In this document: positions 29,541 to 38,162 of the stretch, one piece after another
Layout: the number at the start of each line of letters is the position of its first letter
Position numbering within the stretch: the first letter of the stretch is position 1
Translations under genes and position numbers: made by a program
The notes under the pieces: generated by a model
Told to the model about the DNA's origin: nothing
What the model saw: only the letters and a program-made list of their open reading frames with translations
Database searches by the model: none
Origin: Curtobacterium sp. MCPF17_052
Lineage (GTDB): Bacteria; Actinomycetota; Actinomycetes; Actinomycetales; Microbacteriaceae
Assembly: GCF_003234085.1 (NCBI RefSeq)
Contig: NZ_QKSD01000001.1
Location: 310,001-374,000, forward strand
Direction of reading: 5' to 3'
Length of the DNA: 64,000 nt

Positions 29541-30976
29541 CGGCGCTCCTTCCTGGACCGGCCACGGCCGGTGTTGCCCCGCTCCGAGAACGCACCCTGT
29601 TGGATGCGCTGTTCGGCGGGGATCGAGTCGGTCAGGCGCAGCAGCATCGCCGCGATGATCCAGTTCGCCACGAGGGACGAACCACCCGCCGCCATGAACG
29701 GCGTGGTGAGTCCGGTGACCGGGATGATCCGGGTGATGCCGCCGACGACGACGAAGACCTGCAGGGCGATCGTGAAGCCGAACCCGATGCCGAGCAGCTT
29801 GCCGAAGTCGTCCTGCGCCATGAACCCGACCCGGATGCCCCGGGAGACGAGGACGACGAACAGACCGAGGACCGCGAACACGCCGATGAGACCGAGCTCT
29901 TCACCGATCGAGGCGATGATGTAGTCGGCGTTGGCGACCGGCGTGATGTACGGACGGCCCTGCCCCAGGCCGGTGCCCGTGATGCCGCCGTTGGCGAAGC
30001 CGAACAGGCCCTGCACGAGCTGGTAGCTGCCCTGCGTCTGCCGCAGGAAGATCTGCTGGTCGAACGGGTCGAGCCACTGCTCGAACCGGCCCTGGACGTA
30101 GACCAGGACGCTCGCCGCGACGAGGGCGCCGCCGACGAAGAGGACGAGGCCGATCACGACCCAGCTGAGCCGGGCGGTCGCGACGTAGATCATCACGAGG
30201 AACAGGCCGAAGTACAGCAGTGCCGTGCCGAGGTCGCGCTGGAACACCAGCACGCTCATCGCCACACCCCAGATGATGAGGATCGGGCCGAGATCACGGG
30301 CGCGCGGGAACGTCATGCCGAGGAACTTCCGGCCGACGATCGACAGGCTGTCCCGCGCGGTGACCAGGTAGCCGGCGAAGAACAGCGCCATCGTGATCTT
30401 CGCGAGCTCGCCCGGCTGGAACGAGAACGGTCCGATCCGGATCCAGACCCGGGCGCCGCCGATGTTCGTGCCGATCCCGGGCAGCATCGGCAGCAGGAGC
30501 AGCACGATCGTGAGCAGCATGAAGATGTACCGGTAACGCTGCAGGAACCGGTGGTTGCGCACGAGCAGGATCGTCGCGATCGCGAACACCATCGCGAGCA
30601 GCGTCCAGGCGATCTGCTTCACGCCGATCGCCGCCCAGCCCTCGACGCCGTTGTGGATGTCGATCCGGTAGATCTCGGCGATGCCGATGCCGTTCAGCAC
30701 GAGCGCGACCGGGAGGATGAACGGGTCGGCGTTCTTCGCGACGATCCGCAGGATGACGTGCATCACCAGCGCGAGGCCGAGGATCGAGGCCGCGGTCCAG
30801 AGCACCGAGGTGTCGAAGACCCGGCCCTTGGTCCCGAGCTGCACGAGCACCATCGCCCCCGCGCAGATGCCGCACGCGATGACGAGCAGCACGAGCTCGA
30901 GGTTCCGCGCGCGGGCCGGCTCCCGGAGCTTGATCGTGATCGCCTGGGTCAACGAGGGTGCGGTCGTGGCGCTCAT
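29537..30976 (-). CDS. rodA: SEDS peptidoglycan polymerase (FtsW/RodA/SpoVE family)
   Basis: 479 residues, about 12 membrane segments. Family features include VWIRIGPFSFQPGELAKI, the QRDLGTALL segment and the C-terminal GLTTPFMAAGGSSLVANW. SEDS proteins join lipid II into glycan strands with a class B PBP; the pbpA partner is the next gene. The basic C-tail (GRGRSRKERR) is cytoplasmic. By position this is the mycobacterial RodA (Rv0017c) counterpart. Confidence 0.94.
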   Translation of the reverse strand: MSATTAPSLTQAITIKLREPARARNLELVLLVIACGICAGAMVLVQLGTKGRVFDTSVLWTAASILGLALVMHVILRIVAKNADPFILPVALVLNGIGIAEIYRIDIHNGVEGWAAIGVKQIAWTLLAMVFAIATILLVRNHRFLQRYRYIFMLLTIVLLLLPMLPGIGTNIGGARVWIRIGPFSFQPGELAKITMALFFAGYLVTARDSLSIVGRKFLGMTFPRARDLGPILIIWGVAMSVLVFQRDLGTALLYFGLFLVMIYVATARLSWVVIGLVLFVGGALVAASVLVYVQGRFEQWLDPFDQQIFLRQTQGSYQLVQGLFGFANGGITGTGLGQGRPYITPVANADYIIASIGEELGLIGVFAVLGLFVVLVSRGIRVGFMAQDDFGKLLGIGFGFTIALQVFVVVGGITRIIPVTGLTTPFMAAGGSSLVANWIIAAMLLRLTDSIPAEQRIQQGAFSERGNTGRGRSRKERR

Positions 30977-32343
30977 CGTGCGCTCCTCGACGGAGAGGGT
31001 GACGGGGTACGGGGCGTCGCGGACCCGGAGGGGGAGGCGGACGGTGACGACGTCGGGGAGTCGGCCGAGCCTCCCGTCCCGCTCTGGTCCTGGCCGGTCG
31101 CGGCGGCGGTGCGCAGGCGCTCGACGATCGCCCGCGCGTCCTGCAGCGAAGTCGCGTTGATCGTCGACCGGACGTTCTCACGCGTGTAGTCGGGCAGTTC
31201 GGTCAGGGCGATGTCGGTGTCCTCGTAGACGTCGGACAGCGCGATCGGACCGATCGATTGCTGGACGCCCTTGTAGATCGCGACCGATCCGCGGTCCGTG
31301 CCCACGTAGTAGTGGTCCTGCACGATGCGGTAACCGAGGAAGAGTGCGCCGACGAGGGCCAGGATCGCGATGACGAGCGCGATCGACCACGAGACGCGGC
31401 GTCGGACCCGGCGGCGGCGGTCCTCGGCGATGAGTTCGGCGAAGTACTGGTCCGACTCGGGCTCGAAGTGCGAGTCCTCCGGAGCGCTCGAGACCTTGAG
31501 CGGGTGGAGCAGGATGGTGGGGAGCCGGATCGGCTTGCGGCCGGTCGACGCCTCGAAGGTGAGGGGGGCGGCGGCCGAACCGACCGTCGTGGCCGCGTCG
31601 TCGTCGTCGCCCGGCTCGGAGTCGGTGACGTCGAGCACGACGACCGTGACGTTGTCGGGCGCACCGTGGTCGAGCGTCTCCTTGACCAGGCGCTGCGTCA
31701 CCTGGTTGGCGTCCATGGTCGACGCGAGCGCGTGCCGGATGCGCTCTTCCGCCAGGTAGGACGACAGCCCGTCGGAGCACAGCAGCCACCGGTCGCCCGG
31801 TCGGATGTCCATGATCGCGGTGTCGACCTCCGGTGCGGCGTCGACGTCACCGAGCACGCGCATCAGGACCGAGCGGCGCGGGTGCACGGCGGCCTCTTCG
31901 GGCGTGATGCGGCCGCTGTCGACGAGCCGCTGCACGAACGTGTGGTCGGCGGTGATCTGCTGCAGCTCGCCGTCACGCCAGCGGTAGATGCGCGAGTCGC
32001 CGATGTGGGCGATCGCCAGCTGGTCGCCGACCCGGATCATGGCGCTCACCGTGGTGCCCATGCCGGTGAGTTCCTGGTGTTCGAACACCGTCTCGGTGAT
32101 GAGCTGGTTCGCGGCGATCAGTGCGGACTGCAGCGCGAACTCGGCGTCGTGCGCGGACGGGAACTCGCGGTCGACCTCGCGGATCCGCCGGATCGCGATG
32201 GCGGAGGCGACGTCGCCGCCGGCGTGCCCGCCCATGCCGTCGGCCACCGCGAACAGGTGCTGCCCGGCGTAGCCGGAGTCCTGGTTGTTCGCGCGGATGC
32301 GTCCCACGTGGGACACAGCGGCGCTCAGCGTGCGAGCCGTCAT
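30973..32343 (-). CDS. pstP: PP2C-type protein phosphatase (PstP)
   Basis: 456 residues. The catalytic domain (1-240) carries the metal sites in ADGMGGHAGGD (about 33-43), GDSRIYRWRDG and LCSDGLSSYL, and GAPDNVTVV. A membrane segment lies near 325-347 (WSIALVIAILALVGALFLGY), then an extracellular part and a Ser/Pro/Thr-rich C-terminus. PstP removes phosphates placed by PknA and PknB. Overlaps the rodA start by four bases and follows fhaB. Confidence 0.94.
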   Translation of the reverse strand: MTARTLSAAVSHVGRIRANNQDSGYAGQHLFAVADGMGGHAGGDVASAIAIRRIREVDREFPSAHDAEFALQSALIAANQLITETVFEHQELTGMGTTVSAMIRVGDQLAIAHIGDSRIYRWRDGELQQITADHTFVQRLVDSGRITPEEAAVHPRRSVLMRVLGDVDAAPEVDTAIMDIRPGDRWLLCSDGLSSYLAEERIRHALASTMDANQVTQRLVKETLDHGAPDNVTVVVLDVTDSEPGDDDDAATTVGSAAAPLTFEASTGRKPIRLPTILLHPLKVSSAPEDSHFEPESDQYFAELIAEDRRRRVRRRVSWSIALVIAILALVGALFLGYRIVQDHYYVGTDRGSVAIYKGVQQSIGPIALSDVYEDTDIALTELPDYTRENVRSTINATSLQDARAIVERLRTAAATGQDQSGTGGSADSPTSSPSASPSGSATPRTPSPSPSRSAR

Positions 32344-32350
32344 CCCGGGA

Positions 32351-32917
32351 CTACCGCCGCAGCTCGAACGTCGTCGTCCCGATGGTGATCGGGGTGCGTT
32401 CCGCCACGGTGGTGGGGACGGTGACCTTCTGGCCGCCCACGAAGGTGCCGTTGGTCGATCCGAGGTCGGTCAGCACCCAGGCGCCGCCCTGCAGGTCGAG
32501 CCGGGCGTGGTTCGTGGAGGTGTAGTCGTCGCGGATCACGACGTTGCTCTCGCTGGAGCGGCCGATCGTGATGGGGCCGCCGCCGAGGGGCATCTCCATG
32601 CCCTCACGAGCACCTTCGGTGATGACGAGACGGGTGGCGACCGCTCCCGCGGGGGAGGCCGTCGGGGCACTGGCCTGGCCGATCAGCTCCGTGAAGGCGC
32701 TGGGTGACGCCCCGGAGGCTGCGGCTGCGGTCCCGGCACCGGCCGGCATCGGCGGGGTGGTCGGTGTCGCCGGGCCCGCCTTGGGATCGGTCGGGATCGC
32801 ACGGACGCGTTGACCGAAGAGGTCGCTGCGCAGCGCGAAGACGATCACGAAGACGAACAGCCACAGCACCGCGAGGAACGCGAAGCGCAGGACGAGCAGG
32901 GTCAGGCCTGTGGTCAT
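32351..32917 (-). CDS. fhaB: FHA domain protein FhaB (FipA)
   Basis: 188 residues. An N-terminal membrane segment (LTLLVLRFAFLAVLWLFVFVIVFAL) is followed by a Pro/Ala linker and a C-terminal FHA domain (about 105-188) with GGGPITIGRSSESNVVI, the SxxH core TSTNHARL, and DLGSTNGTFVGG. FHA domains bind phosphothreonine; in mycobacteria this protein links kinases to division and wall-synthesis factors. Confidence 0.93.
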   Translation of the reverse strand: MTTGLTLLVLRFAFLAVLWLFVFVIVFALRSDLFGQRVRAIPTDPKAGPATPTTPPMPAGAGTAAAASGASPSAFTELIGQASAPTASPAGAVATRLVITEGAREGMEMPLGGGPITIGRSSESNVVIRDDYTSTNHARLDLQGGAWVLTDLGSTNGTFVGGQKVTVPTTVAERTPITIGTTTFELRR

Positions 32918-33594
32918 CGCGCACCTCCGTCGTTCTCCGGGATCACCCGGAACACCATACGGGTCCGACCGATCTCGATGGTCGAATCCGGCTCGAGGAT
33001 CGCCTGACTGAAGCGCTCACCGTTGAGTTTCGACCCGTTCGTGGACCCGAGGTCGTTCACCTGCGCGTGCTTGCCGTCCCACAGGACCTCGACGTGCTTG
33101 CGGCTCGTGCCGGTGTCGGCGACCGTGATGTCGGCGTCCGTGCCGCGGCCGATGACGGTGCGGCCGCGCTGGAGACGGTGGCGCTGCGACCCGATGTCGA
33201 GGACCGCGATCCAGGCGACGTCACGCTGCACCGTCGTCGAGTCGATCTCGAGGATGCCGGTGGAGAGGGTGCCGTCCTGCTGCAGGCGGATGGTGACGGG
33301 GCCGGAGAACGAGTAGTTCTGCGCCACCGCGTGCTGCTGCACCCGCTGCGTGAGCTCGTCGATGAGCGGCCGCCCGACGTCGTTCATCCGGGTGTGGTCC
33401 GGCGGAGCGAGCCGCACCGTGAACTCGTTCGGCACGAGGATGCGCTCGCGGGAGACCACGGCAGCCTTGGTGTCGAGTTCACGCCGCAGTGCCGCGGTGA
33501 TCTCGACCGGCTGCACACCGGAGCGGAAGGTCTTCGCGAACGCGCCGTTGACGGCGCGCTCCAACCCTCGCTCGAAGTTGTCCAGTAAGCCCAT
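32914..33594 (-). CDS. fhaA: FHA domain protein FhaA (DUF3662 + FHA)
   Basis: 226 residues from ATG at 33594 (MGLLDNFERGLERAVNGAF). The DUF3662 domain covers about 1-115 and the FHA domain about 140-226 with GRGTDADITV, SRKHVEVLW and NDLGSTNGSKLNG. The mycobacterial protein has a long disordered linker (total over 500 residues) that is nearly absent here. In mycobacteria FhaA binds the phosphorylated pseudokinase domain of MviN. First gene of the operon that runs to pknA; its stop overlaps fhaB. Confidence 0.93.
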   Translation of the reverse strand: MGLLDNFERGLERAVNGAFAKTFRSGVQPVEITAALRRELDTKAAVVSRERILVPNEFTVRLAPPDHTRMNDVGRPLIDELTQRVQQHAVAQNYSFSGPVTIRLQQDGTLSTGILEIDSTTVQRDVAWIAVLDIGSQRHRLQRGRTVIGRGTDADITVADTGTSRKHVEVLWDGKHAQVNDLGSTNGSKLNGERFSQAILEPDSTIEIGRTRMVFRVIPENDGGAR

Positions 33595-33679
33595 GGTCCC
33601 CACGTTCTCGGTCGCTGACCTCTGCATGGTAGTGGTTGGCTCCGGGCACCGTCTGTGCATGGTAGTGTTCTCGTCGCTG

Positions 33680-33766
33680 GCGCGAGTGGCGGAATTGGTA
33701 GACGCGCACGGTTCAGGTCCGTGTGCTGGAAACGGCGTGGGGGTTCAAGTCCCCCCTCGCGCACCA
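33680..33766 (+). tRNA. tRNA-Leu (CAG), CCA encoded
   Basis: The acceptor GCGCGAG (33680-33686) pairs with CTCGCGC (33756-33762); CCA is encoded (33764-33766). Class II tRNA with a long variable arm. Anticodon loop TTCAGGT gives CAG at 33714-33716; T-arm GGGGGTTCAAGTCCCCC. It lies just upstream of, and divergent from, fhaA. Confidence 0.96.
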
Positions 33767-33788
33767 GGGCTCTCCGGTGGAGAGCAGC

Positions 33789-33828
33789 ACGACGAAGGCC
33801 CCGATCGAGAGATCGGGGCCTTCGTCGT
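33789..33828. terminator. Terminator after tRNA-Leu
   Basis: ACGACGAAGGCCCCGATC (33789-33806), loop GAGA, GATCGGGGCCTTCGTCGT (33811-33828): a perfect 18-bp stem followed by TCG. It may also end transcripts of the convergent hydrolase gene. Confidence 0.88.
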
Positions 33829-33866
33829 TCGCGGCGGCTGGTCGTCGCGCGCCGTGGGCGCTGCCG

Positions 33867-34658
33867 TCACGCGCCGAGCGCGGCCGCGACCTCCCGCGCC
33901 GTACCCGCCGGGTGGAGTGCGTGGTCCTGCGACTCGGGGACGACCACGAGCCTCCCGGTCGGCAGGAGTTCCGCGAGCCGGTCGGTCGCGGTCACCAGGA
34001 ACGGCCAGGTCCGCCCACCCCGCAGGACGGTCACCGGCATCGACACGGCCGCCATCGCGGGGGAGGGCACCGGTGTCTCGGCGGTGATCGTCGCGTCGTA
34101 CACGGTCGACTGCGCGACGGCGACGAGGGCCGGCCACATCGGTGCGTGCCGGATCTGTTCGATGACCTCGTCGGGCAGGCCAACTGCCTCGCGCTGGAAG
34201 AGGACGACAGTGTCCTCGGGTCGCCCGGCGTCGACGTGCGCCTGCAGTCGGTCCACCAGGTCCGGGGCCTGCGGCGGGCGGGAGTCGTCGAACGCGAAGG
34301 GCGGCTCGGAGAGGAAGAGGTGGTCGACCTCGAGTCCACCGGCCGCCGCACGGAGGGCCAGGACGGCGCCCGAGGAGTGCCCGAGCACGGCACGGACGCC
34401 GCCGGCGGCCGCGGTGACGGCGATGAGGTCCTCGACCTCATGTGCGGGCGCGTACGGCCGGGTGTCCCCGGATCCGCCGCGGGCACGGCGGTCCAGGACC
34501 ACACCCCGGAGGCCCGCCTCGGCGAGGGCGTGCGCGAGCGGTCGGGCGGCGTCGGCGGTGCTGAACGCCCCGCCGACCACGACGACTCCGGGGGCGTCGG
34601 ACGGGCCGACGGCCTCCCATGCGATGGAGGTGCCGTCGGCGGAGTGGACCTGCTGCAT
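33867..34658 (-). CDS. Alpha/beta hydrolase
   Basis: 263 residues from ATG at 34658 (a GTG at 34673 is also possible). The nucleophile elbow is GHSSGAVLAL (Ser in GHSSG), with the oxyanion region VVVVGGAFSTADA, an RRARGGSGD strand, and the final His in SQDHALHPAGTAREV. The family covers esterases, haloperoxidases and others; the substrate cannot be predicted. It marks the start of the accessory half of the window. Confidence 0.82.
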   Translation of the reverse strand: MQQVHSADGTSIAWEAVGPSDAPGVVVVGGAFSTADAARPLAHALAEAGLRGVVLDRRARGGSGDTRPYAPAHEVEDLIAVTAAAGGVRAVLGHSSGAVLALRAAAGGLEVDHLFLSEPPFAFDDSRPPQAPDLVDRLQAHVDAGRPEDTVVLFQREAVGLPDEVIEQIRHAPMWPALVAVAQSTVYDATITAETPVPSPAMAAVSMPVTVLRGGRTWPFLVTATDRLAELLPTGRLVVVPESQDHALHPAGTAREVAAALGA

Positions 34659-34709
34659 GTCGGCAGTCAACACCCGCCCGTCGCCCGGCGGAAGAGGCGT
34701 GCGCGCCGG

Positions 34710-35393
34710 TCAGACGGTGACGCTCCCGAGGACACGATGGGCGATCGAGATCGACTCGCCGGACACGACCGACAGCGGGGAGGACAGGAACGCGACCAGG
34801 TCGGCGATCTGCTGCGGGCTGGACTGCCCGCCGGCACCCGGTCGGACCTCGGCGTCGGGCTGGTCGGTCACGGTGCCCGGGTTGACGACGTTGACGGTCA
34901 CGCCGGTGCCCGCGGTCTCGTCGGCCAGGTTCTTCGCGATCACGTTCGTCGCCGCGTTGCGCAGTGAGGTCGTGATGTTCCCCGAGAGGTAGGCGTTCTG
35001 TCCGCTGACGACGACGACGCGGCCGAAACCGGCCTGGCGCTGCGCGGGCAGGACGGCGTTCGCCACGCGGAGGAACCCGAGGGCCTTGCCGTCGACGGCC
35101 GCGGCGACCTGGTCCGGGTCGGAGCGGCGCTCGGGGTCGAGGGTGTTCGCCGCCGGGGCCGCGGTGACCACGAGGACGTCGATGCGCGCGTGGTCCTCGA
35201 GCACGCGGGCCACGGCGGTGTCGACCGATGCCTGGTCGGCGGTGTCCATCGCGACGCTTCCCGGGGCGTCGGCGGTGCGGGAGGCGACGACGACGGTGGC
35301 GCCCTCCTGGCGGAGACGGTCGACGACGGCCGCGCCGATGTACCCCTTCCCGCCGACGACGAGTGCGACACGGTCCTGCAGCTGGAGATCCAC
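34710..35393 (-). CDS. Short-chain dehydrogenase/reductase with altered catalytic motif
   Basis: 227 residues from GTG at 35393 (VDLQLQDRVALVVGGKGYIG). NAD(P)-binding glycine loop GGKGYIG, VTAAPAAN in place of NNAG, and an active-site region VSGQNAYLSGN. The usual YxxxK reads YLSGN, so the catalytic Lys is missing and activity may be weak or different. The C-terminal ESISIAHRVLG is also unlike classical SDRs. It is read in the same direction as the following hydrolase, 51 bp apart. Confidence 0.75.
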   Translation of the reverse strand: MDLQLQDRVALVVGGKGYIGAAVVDRLRQEGATVVVASRTADAPGSVAMDTADQASVDTAVARVLEDHARIDVLVVTAAPAANTLDPERRSDPDQVAAAVDGKALGFLRVANAVLPAQRQAGFGRVVVVSGQNAYLSGNITTSLRNAATNVIAKNLADETAGTGVTVNVVNPGTVTDQPDAEVRPGAGGQSSPQQIADLVAFLSSPLSVVSGESISIAHRVLGSVTV

Positions 35394-35425
35394 GTCGTGG
35401 ACGGTACGCCGGTGCCCGTGCGGGT

Positions 35426-35473
35426 GCCGGACGGGAGGCCCGTGGCGGGCCCGCCCCGCGCCTCCCGTCCGGC
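35426..35473. terminator. Shared-stem hairpin 1 (GGACGGGAGGC family)
   Basis: GCCGGACGGGAGGC (35426-35439) pairs with GCCTCCCGTCCGGC (35460-35473), between two minus-strand genes. Probably the terminator of the quinone-oxidoreductase-like gene. The same stem appears at 39991 and 54825. Confidence 0.7.
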
Positions 35474-35484
35474 GCCGCGTGCGG

Positions 35485-36342
35485 TCAGTGCGCCCGCAGT
35501 GCGTCGGCGAGGACGTCCTCGATGCTCCGCGGCTCGCGGCCGAGGAGGTCGGCGAGCGTCGGGTCGACCGTGGCGAACTCGCCGTCACGCGCGGCTGCGA
35601 AGAACCCGGTCATCATCGGGGTGAGCGCCTCAGGGAGCCCGCCGGCGACGAGTGCTGCGCGGTACTCGTCCTCGTCGACCACGGTCCGGGTGACGTTGCG
35701 ACCCGTGACCTGCGAGACGATCTCGGCGAGCTCGTCCATGTCGAGCGCCCGGGACGCGGTGAGCGGCGGGGTGGTGCCGTGCAGTCGGTCGGGGTCGGTC
35801 AGGGCGATCGCGGCGGCGACGGCCAGGTCCGCCTGCGCGGTCCAGGCGACTGGACCGTCGGCGGGCAGGCGGAGCTCGCCGGTCCGGAGGCCGGTGCCGA
35901 GCATGAAGGGTGCGCTGGAGGCGTGGAAGCCGTTGCGGAGTGACGTCGTGGCGATGCCGGTGGCCGCCAAGTCCTGCTCGGTGGCGGCGTGCTGCCGGGC
36001 CGGACCGAAGTGGGAGTCCGGCGACGTCGCCATGTGTGCGGTGTAGACGATGTGCTCGGCACCGGCGGTGACCGCTGCCTCGACGGCGGCGCGGTGCGGC
36101 TCGGGGTCGGCCGGCCCGGAGACGATGAGCACCCGGCTGGCGTCCGCGAACGCCGTGGGGAGCGTGGCGGGCTCGGTGAAGTCACCCCGTCGGACCTGCA
36201 CGCCCTGGTCGGCGAGCCGGCGTGCGGCGTCCGACCGCGGGTCGCGGACGCTGACGGCGAGCTCCCGGGCGGGGACGTGTTCGAGGAGGTGGGCGACGAC
36301 TGCTCCGCCGAGCTGTCCGGTGGCTCCGGTGACGATGATCAT
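35485..36342 (-). CDS. NmrA-like NAD(P)H-binding protein (quinone oxidoreductase QorB type)
   Basis: 285 residues from ATG at 36342 ([20 protein letters not shown]). Rossmann motif GATGQLGG, then [15 protein letters not shown] in the substrate region. Atypical SDR of the NmrA/QorB/azoreductase-like group: either a redox sensor or an NAD(P)H-quinone reductase. Divergent from a TetR gene 99 bp away, which is probably its regulator. The longer in-frame ORF upstream is a shadow of that regulator. Confidence 0.83.
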   Translation of the reverse strand: MIIVTGATGQLGGAVVAHLLEHVPARELAVSVRDPRSDAARRLADQGVQVRRGDFTEPATLPTAFADASRVLIVSGPADPEPHRAAVEAAVTAGAEHIVYTAHMATSPDSHFGPARQHAATEQDLAATGIATTSLRNGFHASSAPFMLGTGLRTGELRLPADGPVAWTAQADLAVAAAIALTDPDRLHGTTPPLTASRALDMDELAEIVSQVTGRNVTRTVVDEDEYRAALVAGGLPEALTPMMTGFFAAARDGEFATVDPTLADLLGREPRSIEDVLADALRAH

Positions 36343-36357
36343 GACTGCTCCGATCGT

Positions 36358-36395
36358 GTTTCCAGTGGTAACACGTCGAAAGTAGCATTGGAAAC
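36358..36395. promoter_or_regulatory. Candidate operator between qorB-like and tetR genes
   Basis: GTTTCCA (36358-36364) and TGGAAAC (36389-36395) form an inverted repeat with 24 bases between. It lies in the divergent promoter region, nearer the oxidoreductase start. Confidence 0.45.
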
Positions 36396-36441
36396 GCCAC
36401 GACGGAAGCGGCGATACCACCGCGTCGGTAGCATCGGAAGC

Positions 36442-37179
36442 ATGAGCCCCGCACCGGACCCGCGCACCCGCATCGTCACCGCGGCCGCACGCCTGCTCGC
36501 CGAGGACGGTGCCGCCGCGGTCACCACCCGGAGCGTCGCGCTCGCCGCCGGTGTCCAAGCGCCGGCGATCTACCGGCTCTTCGGTGACAAGGACGGCCTG
36601 CTCGACGCGGTCGCCGAGCACGTCCTGGCGGACTTCGTCGCCGCGAAGACCGAGCACGCGGCCGCCGAGGCCGGCGATGGCGGGGACCCGGTCGCGGACC
36701 TCCGCGACTCGTGGCGGGTGCAGGTGGCCTTCGGGCTCGCCAACCCCGCGCTGTTCCGTCTGCTGTACGCCTCGGACCGCGATGACGACTCCCCGGCGGT
36801 CGCTGCCGGACTGGAGGTGCTCCGTGCGCGGGTGCACCGGGTCGCCGCCGCCGGACGCCTCCGCGTGCCCGAGGAGCAGGCGGTCGCGATGATCCGCGCG
36901 GCCGGCGCTGGGTCGATGCTGACGATGCTCGCCGGCGGCGCACCGGAGGGCGGCTCGCCCGGCGACGGGTCGCTGCCCGAGCTGATGCTGGACACGGTCC
37001 TGGCAGCCATCGTCACCGACCCGCCGACCTGGGCGGGCGGCGAGGACGCCGACGGGGGATCGGTGCCCCTCGGCGCGCTGCAGGCCGTGCGTGCCGCCGC
37101 CCCCGCGCTCCCCGGCCTGACCGGCCCCGAGCGGGCGTTGCTGCAGGAGTGGCTCGGACGGGCGACCACCGCCTCCTGA
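36442..37179 (+). CDS. TetR/AcrR family transcriptional regulator
   Basis: 245 residues from ATG at 36442, with CGGAAG ahead. The HTH is at about 27-49 ([23 protein letters not shown], split: [12 protein letters not shown] and [19 protein letters not shown]). The C-terminal ligand domain is Ala-rich. The divergent QorB-like gene is its likely target, so the ligand may be a quinone or other electrophile. Confidence 0.87.
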   Translation: MSPAPDPRTRIVTAAARLLAEDGAAAVTTRSVALAAGVQAPAIYRLFGDKDGLLDAVAEHVLADFVAAKTEHAAAEAGDGGDPVADLRDSWRVQVAFGLANPALFRLLYASDRDDDSPAVAAGLEVLRARVHRVAAAGRLRVPEEQAVAMIRAAGAGSMLTMLAGGAPEGGSPGDGSLPELMLDTVLAAIVTDPPTWAGGEDADGGSVPLGALQAVRAAAPALPGLTGPERALLQEWLGRATTAS

Positions 37180-37288
37180 CCGGCGGGCACGCGGTGCCCG
37201 TCCGCGTGATCTGAACACTCCGGACGGCCGTCCAGCGACGCCCGCCGACCATGACCCCCTGCACGACGACCTTCGTCCAGGGAGTGAC

Positions 37289-38125
37289 ATGAGCGATCAA
37301 CAGCAGCAACCCCCCGGTTCCGAGCAGGCGATGGGACCGAAGCCGGACCACGGCGAGACCAGCTACAAGGGATCCGGCAAACTCGCCGGCAAGAAGGCCG
37401 TGATCACCGGCGGTGACAGCGGCATCGGCAAGGCGGTCGCGATCGCCTTCGCCCGCGAGGGTGCCGACGTCCTGATCTCCTACCTGCCCGAAGAGGAAGA
37501 GGACGCGCAGGAGACCAAGCACTGGATCGAGGACGCCGGTCGCAAGGCCGTGCTCTTCCCCGGTGACGTCAGTGACCCGGCCTACTGCCGCAGCATCATC
37601 GACACCGCGGTGTCCGAGCTCGGCGGCATCGACGTGCTGGTCAACAACGCCGCGTACCAGATGACCCACGAGACGCTCGAGGAGATCACCGACGAGGAGT
37701 GGGACCACACTCTCGCGACGAACCTCAGCGCCTACTTCCACCTCGTCAAGGCAGCACTGCCGCACCTGCAGTCGGGCGCCTCGATCATCGGCACGAGCTC
37801 GGTGAACTCCGACAACCCGGTGCCGACCCTGCTGCCGTACGACGTGACCAAGGCCGGGATCGCCAACTTCTCGGCCGCACTCGCGCAGCTCGTCGGGGAG
37901 CGCGGCATCCGCGTGAACAGCGTCGCGCCCGGCCCCATCTGGACGCCGCTGATCCCCTCGACGATGCCCGCCGAACAGGTCGAACAGTTCGGCACCCAGA
38001 CACCCCTCGGTCGCGCCGGACAGCCGGCAGAGCTGGCCCCGGTGTACGTCCTGCTCGCGAGCGACGACGGCAGCTACGTCTCCGGTGCGCGCATCGCGGT
38101 CACCGGCGGCACGCCGATCCTCTGA
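37289..38125 (+). CDS. SDR family oxidoreductase, general-stress type (YhdF/YdaD-like)
   Basis: 278 residues with a hydrophilic N-terminal 35-residue lead (PPGSEQAMGPKPDHGETSY). Cofactor loop ITGGDSGIGKAV, NNAAYQ, catalytic Ser in GTSSVN and YDVTK, and the SVAPGPIWTPLIPS loop. It resembles B. subtilis general-stress dehydrogenases YhdF and YdaD. ATG follows GGAGTGAC. A manganese catalase gene begins 37 bp downstream, so both are probably expressed under oxidative or osmotic stress. Confidence 0.88.
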   Translation: MSDQQQQPPGSEQAMGPKPDHGETSYKGSGKLAGKKAVITGGDSGIGKAVAIAFAREGADVLISYLPEEEEDAQETKHWIEDAGRKAVLFPGDVSDPAYCRSIIDTAVSELGGIDVLVNNAAYQMTHETLEEITDEEWDHTLATNLSAYFHLVKAALPHLQSGASIIGTSSVNSDNPVPTLLPYDVTKAGIANFSAALAQLVGERGIRVNSVAPGPIWTPLIPSTMPAEQVEQFGTQTPLGRAGQPAELAPVYVLLASDDGSYVSGARIAVTGGTPIL

Positions 38126-38162
38126 CCCGTCCACCCGAACCGAACAGAAACAGGAGAACGAT

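Noticed and set aside
26359..29595. A 1078-residue fusion of the kinase with an upstream part
   Set aside because: The upstream 500 residues are the shadow of pbpA; the true start at 28089 overlaps the pbpA stop by four bases.
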